Source: Aureibaculum flavum (GTDB lineage: Bacteria > Bacteroidota > Bacteroidia > Flavobacteriales > Flavobacteriaceae). Taken from it: a stretch of DNA of 64,000 nucleotides. Below are positions 36,950-45,447 of the stretch, piece after piece. The notes under the pieces are model-generated. The model saw only the letters and a list, made by a program, of their open reading frames with translations. It was not told the DNA's origin and made no database searches. Numbering within the stretch: the stretch's first letter is position 1; every line of letters starts with the position of its first letter. The stretch is taken from NCBI RefSeq assembly GCF_016406085.1, contig NZ_JAEHFJ010000003.1, positions 498,288 through 562,287 on the forward strand, read 5' to 3'. The position numbers and the translations under genes are program-made.

Positions 36950-38380
36950 ATGAGACTTTTAAAAGTAGTAGTAATTGGATTTTTAGTAGTGTTTGCGTCA
37001 TGTAAAAAACAACATAAAGTAAACTGGGTAAGTAGCACAGATGATAACCTTTGGGTAGAAAAGGTATACGCACCATCTATAAATGAGGCACTTTCAGATA
37101 TTGCTATAACAATAGATACAAATAAACAACAACAAACAATTACTGGTTTTGGAGGATGTTTTAATGAGTTAGGATGGGATGCATTAGAAATGGTTAAGCC
37201 AGAAGAAAAACAACAAATTTTAAATGATTTATTTGATTCTATTGCTGGGTGTAAGTTCAATATTTGTAGAATGCCCATCGGTGCAAATGACTATGCTGTA
37301 AATTGGTATAGTCATAACGAAACTCCAGAGGATTTTTCAATGGAAAATTTTTCCATTGATAGAGATAAAAAAAGATTGATTCCATATATAAAAGAAGCAC
37401 AAAAAATAAATCCTGAAATTGAAGTTTGGGCGTCACCTTGGTGTCCGCCATCATGGATGAAACACAGCAAACATTATGCTTGTAAAGCGAATCCCGAAGT
37501 TAATGATTTACCATTAGAATTAAGTTCAACAGAAGAGTTGGTTTCACGTTTTATTATGGAACCAGAATATTTAGAGGCGTATGCATTATACTTTTCAAAA
37601 TTTGTAAAAGCCTATGAAAAAGAAGGAATAGATATCAGTGCGGTTCATGTCCAAAACGAACCAAATTCAGCTCAAAATTTCCCATCATGCGTATGGAAAC
37701 CTCAAGATTTAGGAATTTTTATTGCTGATTATTTAGGTCCAAAATTTGAAGCAGAAAATTTAGATACTGACATTTGGTTAGGTACTATTGAACGTCCACA
37801 AATAGACCGTGTAAATGATGTTTTAGAATATAAGAACACTAAAGATTATGTAACAGGTGTTGGTTTTCAATGGGCAGGTAAAGGTGCTATAAAAGAGGTA
37901 CATGCTCAGTATCCAGAAATGCAATTGATGCAGACGGAAACGGAGTGTGGTGATGGTTCTAATGATTGGAAAGCGGCAGAACATACCTTCGAATTAATGA
38001 AGCATTATTTTGAAAATGGAGCCAATTCTTATATGTATTGGAATATGGTTTTAGATGAAACTGGAAAAAGTCAATGGGGTTGGAAACAAAATTCTATGAT
38101 TTCTATTGATAGTAAAACACGAGCAATTGTTTACAATCCAGAATTTTATTTAATGAAACATTTAAGTGCTTTTATTGCACCAGGTTCTATTAAATTGTTA
38201 GCAAGCGGTGATACCGATAATTCTATTGTGTTTCTAAATAATCAGAGTAATGAAATAAATGTAATTACTTATAATAATGATGATAATAAACGAACATTAA
38301 ATCTGAACGTTAATGAGCAAATTATTAAAGCAGAACTAGATCCTAAATCATTCAATACATTAACGATTAGCTTAAATTAG
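36950..38380 (+). CDS. GH30 glycosidase, lipoprotein
   Basis: A 476-residue lipoprotein (lipobox VFASC, Cys18) with a GH30 barrel plus the small beta-sandwich. QQTITGFGGCFNELGWDAL (61-79) is the typical GH30 entry. The acid/base Glu237 is in VHVQNEPNSAQNFPSC, and the nucleophile is in MQTETECGDG (Glu330 by alignment to the family pattern, Glu332 less likely). GH30 members cleave beta-linked glucose, xylose, galactose or fucose, including glucosylceramide-like targets. In this locus a beta-glucosidase, beta-fucosidase or beta-xylosidase role are all open. Gap to the preceding GH3 is 7 bases. Confidence 0.9.
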   Translation: MRLLKVVVIGFLVVFASCKKQHKVNWVSSTDDNLWVEKVYAPSINEALSDIAITIDTNKQQQTITGFGGCFNELGWDALEMVKPEEKQQILNDLFDSIAGCKFNICRMPIGANDYAVNWYSHNETPEDFSMENFSIDRDKKRLIPYIKEAQKINPEIEVWASPWCPPSWMKHSKHYACKANPEVNDLPLELSSTEELVSRFIMEPEYLEAYALYFSKFVKAYEKEGIDISAVHVQNEPNSAQNFPSCVWKPQDLGIFIADYLGPKFEAENLDTDIWLGTIERPQIDRVNDVLEYKNTKDYVTGVGFQWAGKGAIKEVHAQYPEMQLMQTETECGDGSNDWKAAEHTFELMKHYFENGANSYMYWNMVLDETGKSQWGWKQNSMISIDSKTRAIVYNPEFYLMKHLSAFIAPGSIKLLASGDTDNSIVFLNNQSNEINVITYNNDDNKRTLNLNVNEQIIKAELDPKSFNTLTISLN

Positions 38381-38412
38381 AAGTGTAAATATTATAATCT
38401 AAAGAAGAAATT

Positions 38413-40263
38413 ATGAAGATTAATTTACTATTTGTTTTTTTAATAGCACTTGTATTTTCAAGTGGACTAAAAGCACAGAATAATTTTATTCCACAACCAG
38501 AATCTGTTGTTATAAAACAGGGTAATTTCATCTTGAGTAATACAACTAAAATATTTCTTCCAAAGAAATTTCAAAAAGACTTAAAACCGTATTTGTTAGC
38601 AAAACTTAAAGAAGATACTGGGTTAACATTAAAAACAGAATCAAAACGCCCAAGAATTAATTCAAACTATATTCAATTTCAAACTACAAAAGAAGCTAAG
38701 GTTGAGAGTGAAGGCTATACTTTAGAAGTTTCTGATTTAAAAATAATAATTAAAGCGAAAGATTATGCTGGCTTTTTTAATGGTTTTCAAACGTTAAGGC
38801 AAGCAATACCTTTAGGATTAGCAGAGTCGATAGTTATTCCTAATTTAATTATAAAAGACAATCCAAGATTTAATTGGCGAGGAGTTATGTTAGATGTGTC
38901 TCGTCACTTTCAACCGAAAGCATTTATTTTGAAGCAAATTGATGTCCTCTCCTCTTATAAAATAAATAAATTTCATTGGCATTTAGTAGATGACCAAGGT
39001 TGGAGAATTGAAATAAAAAAATATCCTAACCTAACTAAAAAGGGAGCTTGGAGAGGCGATAGAACAGGTATAACTTGGTGGTCTCGTAAACCAGCTACAG
39101 CTGAAGAACCCAAATCAGTAGGTGGTTTTTATACACAAGATGAAATTAAAGAAGTTATTGAATATGCAAGAGTTAGAAATGTAGAAGTTATTCCTGAAAT
39201 AGATGTGCCAGGGCATAGTAAAGCATTAGTAGCATCTTATCCTGAATTGTTTTGTTATGATGATGCCAAAGCTAATTTTGAAGTTGCCGTTGGTGGAAAA
39301 GCCCCTGACAATGCTTTGTGTGCAGGTAAAGAAACAACGTATGAGTTTTTAGAAAATGTTATAAAAGAAGTAGCGGAGTTGTTTCCATCACAATACTTGC
39401 ATATTGGTGGAGATGAGTGTAATAAAACGAACTGGAAAAAATGTCCATATTGTCAAAAAGTAAAGACAGAGAATAACCTGAAGGATGAAGAAGAGCTACA
39501 GAGTCACTTTATTCAAAAAGTTAATAAAATAGTTACTGCTCAAAAGAAAATAATGATTGGTTGGGATGAAATATTAAGTGGAAAAGGAGCAAAAGGAGCA
39601 ACAATTATGGCATGGCGTAGAGGCAAGCATTCTCCTCAAATAGATGCTCCTAAAGAGGGTTATCCAACTATTATGACTTCTTATATCTATTCTTATATAA
39701 GTCAAGTTCAAGGGCCATCCTTTATGGAGCCAGAAGGTCCAAATGTAGTTTTACCGTTATCAAAAGTTTATAATCACGAACCTATTCCTTTAGAGTTAAC
39801 AGCAGAAGAAGCGAGTAACGTTTTAGGAAATGAAACGTGCTTATGGGGAGAGTTTACGCCAACAGAAGCACATTGTGAGTATATGCTTTATCCACGTGCT
39901 TTAGCAAGTGCAGAAGTTTCGTGGAGCCAACCAAAAGTTAAAGATTGGTCGCGTTTTCAATCTGCATTAGAAAAGTGGCATTTTAAAAGATTAGAAACAG
40001 CAAAGGTAAATGTTGCAAAAAGTATGTATAGTGTTTATCTGTCATTTGCTATTGACGAATTACATAATGAGGCAATTGTATATTTACAAACAGAAACTGT
40101 AGGTTATGATATTTATTATACAACAGATGGAACAGACCCTACTATTAATGCTACAAAGTATGATGAAAATTTTAAAACATCTCCTAAAACACTTTTAAAA
40201 GCGGGTTTGTTTGATAAATCAGGAGAATTATTAGGTGAAATCACCGAACTAAGATTAAAATAA
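38413..40263 (+). CDS. GH20 beta-N-acetylhexosaminidase
   Basis: A 616-residue secreted enzyme (signal to about residue 21, KA-Q). The GH20b-like N-terminal domain occupies about 25-150. The barrel follows with RGVMLDVSRHFQP, INKFHWHLVDDQGWRIEIKKYP, VIPEIDVPGHSKALVASYPE and the catalytic pair Asp334-Glu335 in LHIGGDECNKTNW. These residues support substrate-assisted cleavage of terminal GlcNAc or GalNAc. The last 70 residues form a chitobiase-like C-terminal domain (YDIYYTTDGTDPT). Its paralogue at 45448 has an added C-terminal domain. It sits 5 bases before a sulfatase gene. Confidence 0.94.
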   Translation: MKINLLFVFLIALVFSSGLKAQNNFIPQPESVVIKQGNFILSNTTKIFLPKKFQKDLKPYLLAKLKEDTGLTLKTESKRPRINSNYIQFQTTKEAKVESEGYTLEVSDLKIIIKAKDYAGFFNGFQTLRQAIPLGLAESIVIPNLIIKDNPRFNWRGVMLDVSRHFQPKAFILKQIDVLSSYKINKFHWHLVDDQGWRIEIKKYPNLTKKGAWRGDRTGITWWSRKPATAEEPKSVGGFYTQDEIKEVIEYARVRNVEVIPEIDVPGHSKALVASYPELFCYDDAKANFEVAVGGKAPDNALCAGKETTYEFLENVIKEVAELFPSQYLHIGGDECNKTNWKKCPYCQKVKTENNLKDEEELQSHFIQKVNKIVTAQKKIMIGWDEILSGKGAKGATIMAWRRGKHSPQIDAPKEGYPTIMTSYIYSYISQVQGPSFMEPEGPNVVLPLSKVYNHEPIPLELTAEEASNVLGNETCLWGEFTPTEAHCEYMLYPRALASAEVSWSQPKVKDWSRFQSALEKWHFKRLETAKVNVAKSMYSVYLSFAIDELHNEAIVYLQTETVGYDIYYTTDGTDPTINATKYDENFKTSPKTLLKAGLFDKSGELLGEITELRLK

Positions 40264-40268
40264 AAAAA

Positions 40269-41735
40269 ATGAAAAAACTTAAATTGACTGTTTTATTCAT
40301 GTTGGTATTCTGCTCTATTTGGGCACAAGAAAATCCAAATATTGTGTATATTATCTGTGATGATTTAGGGTATGGAGATGTACAGTTTTTAAATCCTGAA
40401 AAAGGAAAAATTCTCACTCCAAAAATAGATGCATTTGCAAAAGAGTCGATGTCTTTTACAGATGCACATTCTGCATCTGCAGTATGTACGCCTTCAAGAT
40501 ATGCCATTTTAACGGGACGTTATGCTTGGCGTTCAAGATTGCAAGAAGGTGTTTTAAGGGGTGGTGATGAATTTGAACCTTTAATTGACAAAAATCGTGA
40601 GACCGTGGCTTCCATGTTAAAAAAAGAAGGTTACAAAACCGCTGCTATAGGAAAATGGCATTTAGGCTTTAGCTTTTTAGATGAAAAAGGAGAACCTTAT
40701 AATCTTTACAATGGAAAAAAATTAGTAGATGCTCCTTTAGGAGCACACGTACCTAACGGCCCTGTTTCTCGTGGTTTTGATTCATACGTGGGTTTCCATC
40801 ATTCCGCATCTATGAGTACCGTAATTAAGGATGATAAGGTCATAGATCATATGCGACCAGTGAAAATGTTGAAGTATTTAACGGATAATGCGACAAAATA
40901 TATTGCAGATAATTCAAAAAAACCGGAACCATTTTTTATGTATTTGGCATTGAACTCTCCCCACAGTCCAGTGGTGCCATCTGAAGCATGGAAAGGAAAA
41001 AGCGGAATGGGCGATTATGTTGATTTTGTAATGGAAACGGATGATGCCGTAGGCCGTGTTTTAAAAGCGTTAGAAGAAAATGGTATTGCAGATAATACTA
41101 TTGTGTTTTTTACAAGTGACAATGGTTGTTCCTATCCTGTTGCAAAAGGTAAAAAATTAGAAAATGAATTTGGACATTATCCAAGTGCCGAATTTCGTGG
41201 TTCTAAATCTGATATCTGGGAAGGCGGTCATAGAATACCATTTGTAGTAAGATGGCTAGGAAAAATTGAGTCAAATTCTATAAATAATAAATTAATTTGT
41301 CAAACCAATTTAATGGCTACTTGTGCTGAAATATTAGGTTCGACGTTAGACAAAAAGGAAGGTGTAGATTCATACAGTATCTTAGCAATGTTAAAAAACA
41401 AGAAAGCTAAAACTGATTATAATTTAGTTGTACATCATTCTATAAATGGAAAATTTTCTATCCGAAATAAAAAATGGAAATTAGAATTGACTCCAGGCTC
41501 TGGTGGATGGACAGACCCAAGGGATCCGAAAGCACGTGAGCAAAACCTTCCGGAAATACAATTGTACAACATGAAAAAGGATAAAGAAGAGACTACTAAT
41601 GTCTATAAAAAGCACCCTAAGTTGGTAAAGAAAATGACAGAGAAGTTAGAGCACATTGTAAATAATGGAAGAACTACATCGGGTGAATTACAGCAAAATG
41701 ACGTGGTGGTTGATATTTTTAAAACAAATAAATAG
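40269..41735 (+). CDS. Type I (S1) sulfatase, arylsulfatase A-like
   Basis: A 488-residue secreted enzyme (signal to about residue 19, IWA-Q; no lipobox). Metal ligands are in NIVYIICDDLGYGDVQF (24-40). The active site is CTPSR from Cys73 in SASAVCTPSRYAILTGRYAWRS, which differs from the CSPSR form of the other four sulfatases. AIGKWHLGF, LNSPHSPVVPSEAWKG and FFTSDNGCSYP complete the pocket. The CTPSR-Y-ILTGRY-WRS style recalls galactose- or N-acetylgalactosamine-6-sulfatase-like groups, which is memory-based and unproven. It lies between GH20 and GH92 genes. Confidence 0.92.
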   Translation: MKKLKLTVLFMLVFCSIWAQENPNIVYIICDDLGYGDVQFLNPEKGKILTPKIDAFAKESMSFTDAHSASAVCTPSRYAILTGRYAWRSRLQEGVLRGGDEFEPLIDKNRETVASMLKKEGYKTAAIGKWHLGFSFLDEKGEPYNLYNGKKLVDAPLGAHVPNGPVSRGFDSYVGFHHSASMSTVIKDDKVIDHMRPVKMLKYLTDNATKYIADNSKKPEPFFMYLALNSPHSPVVPSEAWKGKSGMGDYVDFVMETDDAVGRVLKALEENGIADNTIVFFTSDNGCSYPVAKGKKLENEFGHYPSAEFRGSKSDIWEGGHRIPFVVRWLGKIESNSINNKLICQTNLMATCAEILGSTLDKKEGVDSYSILAMLKNKKAKTDYNLVVHHSINGKFSIRNKKWKLELTPGSGGWTDPRDPKAREQNLPEIQLYNMKKDKEETTNVYKKHPKLVKKMTEKLEHIVNNGRTTSGELQQNDVVVDIFKTNK

Positions 41736-41766
41736 TTTTTATTAAAGCAATAAATAATAAATAAAT

Positions 41767-44112
41767 ATGAGTGTAAGAACATCAAATATAATAGTACTAA
41801 TAATTGGTATTGCACTAAGTTCTTTAGTAACTATTTCTTGCACTTCCTCAACAGCCGGTGAAAAGTCAGCGGCAACAGAAAAGCAACCTGTAGATTATAT
41901 AAATCCCATAATTGGAGCAATTACTTATGGTAAAAAATCAAAAGATGCACATGGTTTTGGTAAGACATTTCCAGGAGCAGCAACACCTTTTGGGTTGGTG
42001 CAATTGAGTCCTGACACGTTTACAGGTGGAGATAATGGTTCAGGCTATTCGTATGAACATCCTACATTAGAAGGTTTTAGTTTTACACACATGAGTGGCG
42101 TTGGCTGGTTTGGGGATTTAGGTAACTTTTTAGTAACACCAACAACAGGCAAGTTAAAAACAAATAGAGGGGTGCCTAAAAATCCTGAGAGTGGATATCG
42201 TTCTCGATTTACCCATGATACAGAAGTGACACAGGCAGGATATTATGCTGTTACATTAGATGATTACAAGGTAAAAGTCGAGCTTACTGCAGCTCCTAGA
42301 GCAGGAATTATTCGTTTTACATATCCAAAACAAGACAGTTCAAGAATTCAAATAGATCTGTCACGTAGAGTGGGCGGAACGTCTACAGAGCAATATATAA
42401 AAGTGGTAGATGAAAATACTATTTCTGGTTGGATGAAGTGCCCGCCTGAAGGTGGTGGTTGGGGTGCTGGTGATGGAAACGCAGATTATGTAGTGTATTT
42501 CTATTGTCAGTTTAGCAAGCCCTTAAAAGACTATGGTTTTTGGAATGCTAATATACCTGATGTGCCAAGAAAAATGCGTTTTATCCGACAGGATGATTAT
42601 CAATTAGCGGTAGAAAATGCTGAAATTATTAAAGGTAAAAGTGAGTTACAAGGTAAACATATTGGTTTTTTCACCAATTTTAGTACTACTGAAGGTGAAG
42701 AAGTTTTGGTAAAAAGTGGAATTTCTTTTGTGAGTGTGGATGGTGCAAAAGAAAATTTAGAACATGATATTAAGCATTGGGATTTTGATAAAACAAAAGA
42801 GGAAGCACGTAACCTTTGGAATAATGCAATAAAAGATATTACTGTTTCTGGAGGTACAGTTGAAGAAAAAACGATTTTTTATACCGCGTTGTATCACACA
42901 ATGATTGATCCTCGAACATTTTCAGATGTTAATGGAAATTATATTGGTGCCGACAAAAAAGTGCATCAAACAAATGATTTTACTTATCGTACCATTTTTA
43001 GTGGTTGGGATGTGTTTCGTTCGCAGTTTCCTTTACAAACGATAATAAATCCTTCACTGGTTAATGATGAGATAAATTCTCTACTGCAAATGGCAGAATT
43101 AAGTGGTAATAACTACTTACCACGTTGGGAAATGCTGAATTCGTATTCGGGCTGTATGCTAGGTAACCCGGCAGTTTCAGTAATTGTAGACGCTTTTGAA
43201 AAGGGAATCAGAAATTATGATATAGAAAAAGCATTCAAATTTTCTAAAAACACAGTAGATCATACAGGAAATGGTGAGCTAGGATATACACCTAATAATA
43301 TTTCTAAGACCTTGGAATATGCTTATTCTGATTGGGCGTTAGGGACCATGGCAATGTCTTTAGGGAAAAATAAAATGGGCGAAGAATATTTAAAGAAAAG
43401 TGAAAGTTATAAAAATATTTGGAACGATGAAGTCAATTGGTTTAGAGCCAAAGACAGTTTAGGAAATTGGTTAGAATGGAAAGGGAAAACAGTCCATGGT
43501 CAGGGTTGTATTGAAAGTAATCCGTTTCAACAAGGTTGGTTTGTACCGCATGATATTGACGGTTTAAAAAAGCTTATGGGAGGTGAAGAAGCCTTTAGAG
43601 ATGAGCTTATTTCTTTCTTTGAAAAAACACCAGAAGATTTTTTATGGAACAATTATTACAACCACCCAAATGAACCCGTACACCATGTTCCTTTTATGTT
43701 AAATGAAGCAGGTGTGCCGTATTTAACTCAAAAAATTACACGACAAATTTGTAGAGATGCTTATGGAACTGATGCTTATGGATTATGTGGTAATGAAGAT
43801 GTAGGGCAAATGTCAGCTTGGTATGTATTGGCATCCATCGGTATACATCCTATTGCTCCAGGCGATAATAAATATCAGATTACAAGTCCTGTTTTTAGTA
43901 AAATTGAAATCAATTTAGATACAAATTATTATAAAGGTAAAACGTTTAAAATTATTGCGAATAATAATTCAGCAGATAATATTTACATACAATCCATAAA
44001 ATTAAACGACAAACCATTACAGCGTTATTGGATTACGCATCAAGAGATTACCCAAGGTGGTGTTTTAGAACTAGAAATGGGACCAAAACCCTTAATGAAT
44101 ACTAATAAATAA
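41767..44112 (+). CDS. GH92 alpha-mannosidase, lipoprotein
   Basis: A 781-residue lipoprotein with lipobox VTISC (Cys25). GH92 motifs are YINPIIGAITYG at the start of the mature domain, FPGAATPFGLVQLSPDT, GYSYEHPTLEGFSFTHMSGVG, YRTIFSGWDVFRSQFPL, GCIESNPFQQGWFVPHDI (acid Glu region), HHVPFMLNEAG and CGNEDVGQMSAWYVLASIG (general-base region). GH92 enzymes are calcium-dependent exo-alpha-mannosidases acting on N-glycan-type mannose, including mannose-1,2, 1,3 and phosphodiester-linked forms. This is the best single clue that the target includes N-glycan-like or mannose-capped structures. Confidence 0.94.
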   Translation: MSVRTSNIIVLIIGIALSSLVTISCTSSTAGEKSAATEKQPVDYINPIIGAITYGKKSKDAHGFGKTFPGAATPFGLVQLSPDTFTGGDNGSGYSYEHPTLEGFSFTHMSGVGWFGDLGNFLVTPTTGKLKTNRGVPKNPESGYRSRFTHDTEVTQAGYYAVTLDDYKVKVELTAAPRAGIIRFTYPKQDSSRIQIDLSRRVGGTSTEQYIKVVDENTISGWMKCPPEGGGWGAGDGNADYVVYFYCQFSKPLKDYGFWNANIPDVPRKMRFIRQDDYQLAVENAEIIKGKSELQGKHIGFFTNFSTTEGEEVLVKSGISFVSVDGAKENLEHDIKHWDFDKTKEEARNLWNNAIKDITVSGGTVEEKTIFYTALYHTMIDPRTFSDVNGNYIGADKKVHQTNDFTYRTIFSGWDVFRSQFPLQTIINPSLVNDEINSLLQMAELSGNNYLPRWEMLNSYSGCMLGNPAVSVIVDAFEKGIRNYDIEKAFKFSKNTVDHTGNGELGYTPNNISKTLEYAYSDWALGTMAMSLGKNKMGEEYLKKSESYKNIWNDEVNWFRAKDSLGNWLEWKGKTVHGQGCIESNPFQQGWFVPHDIDGLKKLMGGEEAFRDELISFFEKTPEDFLWNNYYNHPNEPVHHVPFMLNEAGVPYLTQKITRQICRDAYGTDAYGLCGNEDVGQMSAWYVLASIGIHPIAPGDNKYQITSPVFSKIEINLDTNYYKGKTFKIIANNNSADNIYIQSIKLNDKPLQRYWITHQEITQGGVLELEMGPKPLMNTNK

Positions 44113-44139
44113 CAGAACTCAAAAATTAAAATATATATT

Positions 44140-45435
44140 ATGAAGCAAAAGTTTTTAACCTTATTTAGTCTCGTTGTATTTACGGTAAGTGCACAGCAAT
44201 ATTCCTATCCAATGCCTGAGTATGTTCCAACTGCAGGAAATTTAGAAGCCCGTAAAGAGTTTCAAAATATGAAGTTTGGTATGTTTATCCATTGGGGTGT
44301 TTATAGTGTGTTAGGTGACGGCGAATGGGTTATGCATCAGCAAAAAATTAAATTAGATACTTATAAAAAACTAACTAAGTTTTTTAATCCACAAGACTTT
44401 AATGCAAAAGAATGGGTTCAGATTGCAAAGTCTGCAGGTATGAAATACATTACAATTACCTCAAGACACCACGATAGTTTTAGCATGTTTGATACCAAAG
44501 CAACAGATTATGACATTATTGATGCTACACGATTTAATAGAGATCCTTTGAAAGAGTTAGCTGAGGAATGTAAAAAAGAAGGTATTAAATTGAACTTTTA
44601 TTATTCTTTATTAGATTGGGCAAGGGAAGATTATAAGCTTGGAAAAAAGGGTGACGCTGTTAACTGGGATAATTATATCAAGTTTATGAAAACTCAACTA
44701 ACGGAGCTACTTACTAATTATGGTGAGATAGGTTGTATTTGGTTTGATGGACATTGGGATAGAAAGCAAGCGAATTGGCATTATGATGAAATTTATTCTT
44801 TAATTCATGAATTAAGTCCAAATACATTAATAGCCAATAATCACCATATTCAACCTATTCCAGGAGAAGATATTCAAACTTTTGAAAGAGATTTACCAGG
44901 GGAAAATAAGGGAGGTTTTAGTCATGGTGTTCAAATAAGCCAACTTCCACTTGAGAGTTGTGCCACAATGGCAAAATCTTGGGGTTTTAACATAAATGAC
45001 AATAAATATAAATCTACAAAACAACTTATTAACTTTTTGGTAAATGCGGCCGGTAAAAATGGTAATTTATTGTTGAACGTGGGGCCAATGCCTAATGGTG
45101 AAATTCAACCTGAATTTGTTAAAACGTTGAAAGAAGTTGGTGAGTGGACTTCAAAATATGGCGAAAGTATTTATGGTACTAAAGGAGGTGTTATTAAATC
45201 ACAAGATTGGGGTACTATAACTAAAAAGGATAAAACTTTATATGTACATATTTTAAACCCGTCTTCAGAACCTTATATTTTCATTCCAGAATTAAACGAA
45301 AAAATTCGCTCAGCGACTTCTTTTGATGGGAAAACAAAAATTAAATTTAAACAAGTAAAAGAAGGTACTTTTATTTATCCTCAAAAGAATTTAAATAATT
45401 CTATTGATGTTATCATCAAACTTATAATTAAATAG
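44140..45435 (+). CDS. GH29 alpha-L-fucosidase (third copy)
   Basis: A 431-residue secreted enzyme (signal to about residue 18, SA-Q). Motifs: FQNMKFGMFIHWGVYSVLGDGEWVMH (41-66), TSRHHDSFSMFDTK (107-120), nucleophile Asp203 in CIWFDGHWDRK, and WGFNINDNKYKST. It carries a short C-terminal beta domain (SIYGTKGGVIKSQDWG onward). The EWVMHQQKI loop is typical of the group A style fucosidases active on aryl and broad substrates, a tentative view. It is more similar in length and layout to classic GH29 than the copies at 22098 and 24676. Neighbour gaps are 27 and 12 bases. Confidence 0.93.
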   Translation: MKQKFLTLFSLVVFTVSAQQYSYPMPEYVPTAGNLEARKEFQNMKFGMFIHWGVYSVLGDGEWVMHQQKIKLDTYKKLTKFFNPQDFNAKEWVQIAKSAGMKYITITSRHHDSFSMFDTKATDYDIIDATRFNRDPLKELAEECKKEGIKLNFYYSLLDWAREDYKLGKKGDAVNWDNYIKFMKTQLTELLTNYGEIGCIWFDGHWDRKQANWHYDEIYSLIHELSPNTLIANNHHIQPIPGEDIQTFERDLPGENKGGFSHGVQISQLPLESCATMAKSWGFNINDNKYKSTKQLINFLVNAAGKNGNLLLNVGPMPNGEIQPEFVKTLKEVGEWTSKYGESIYGTKGGVIKSQDWGTITKKDKTLYVHILNPSSEPYIFIPELNEKIRSATSFDGKTKIKFKQVKEGTFIYPQKNLNNSIDVIIKLIIK

Positions 45436-45447
45436 TTTTAAACTTAA

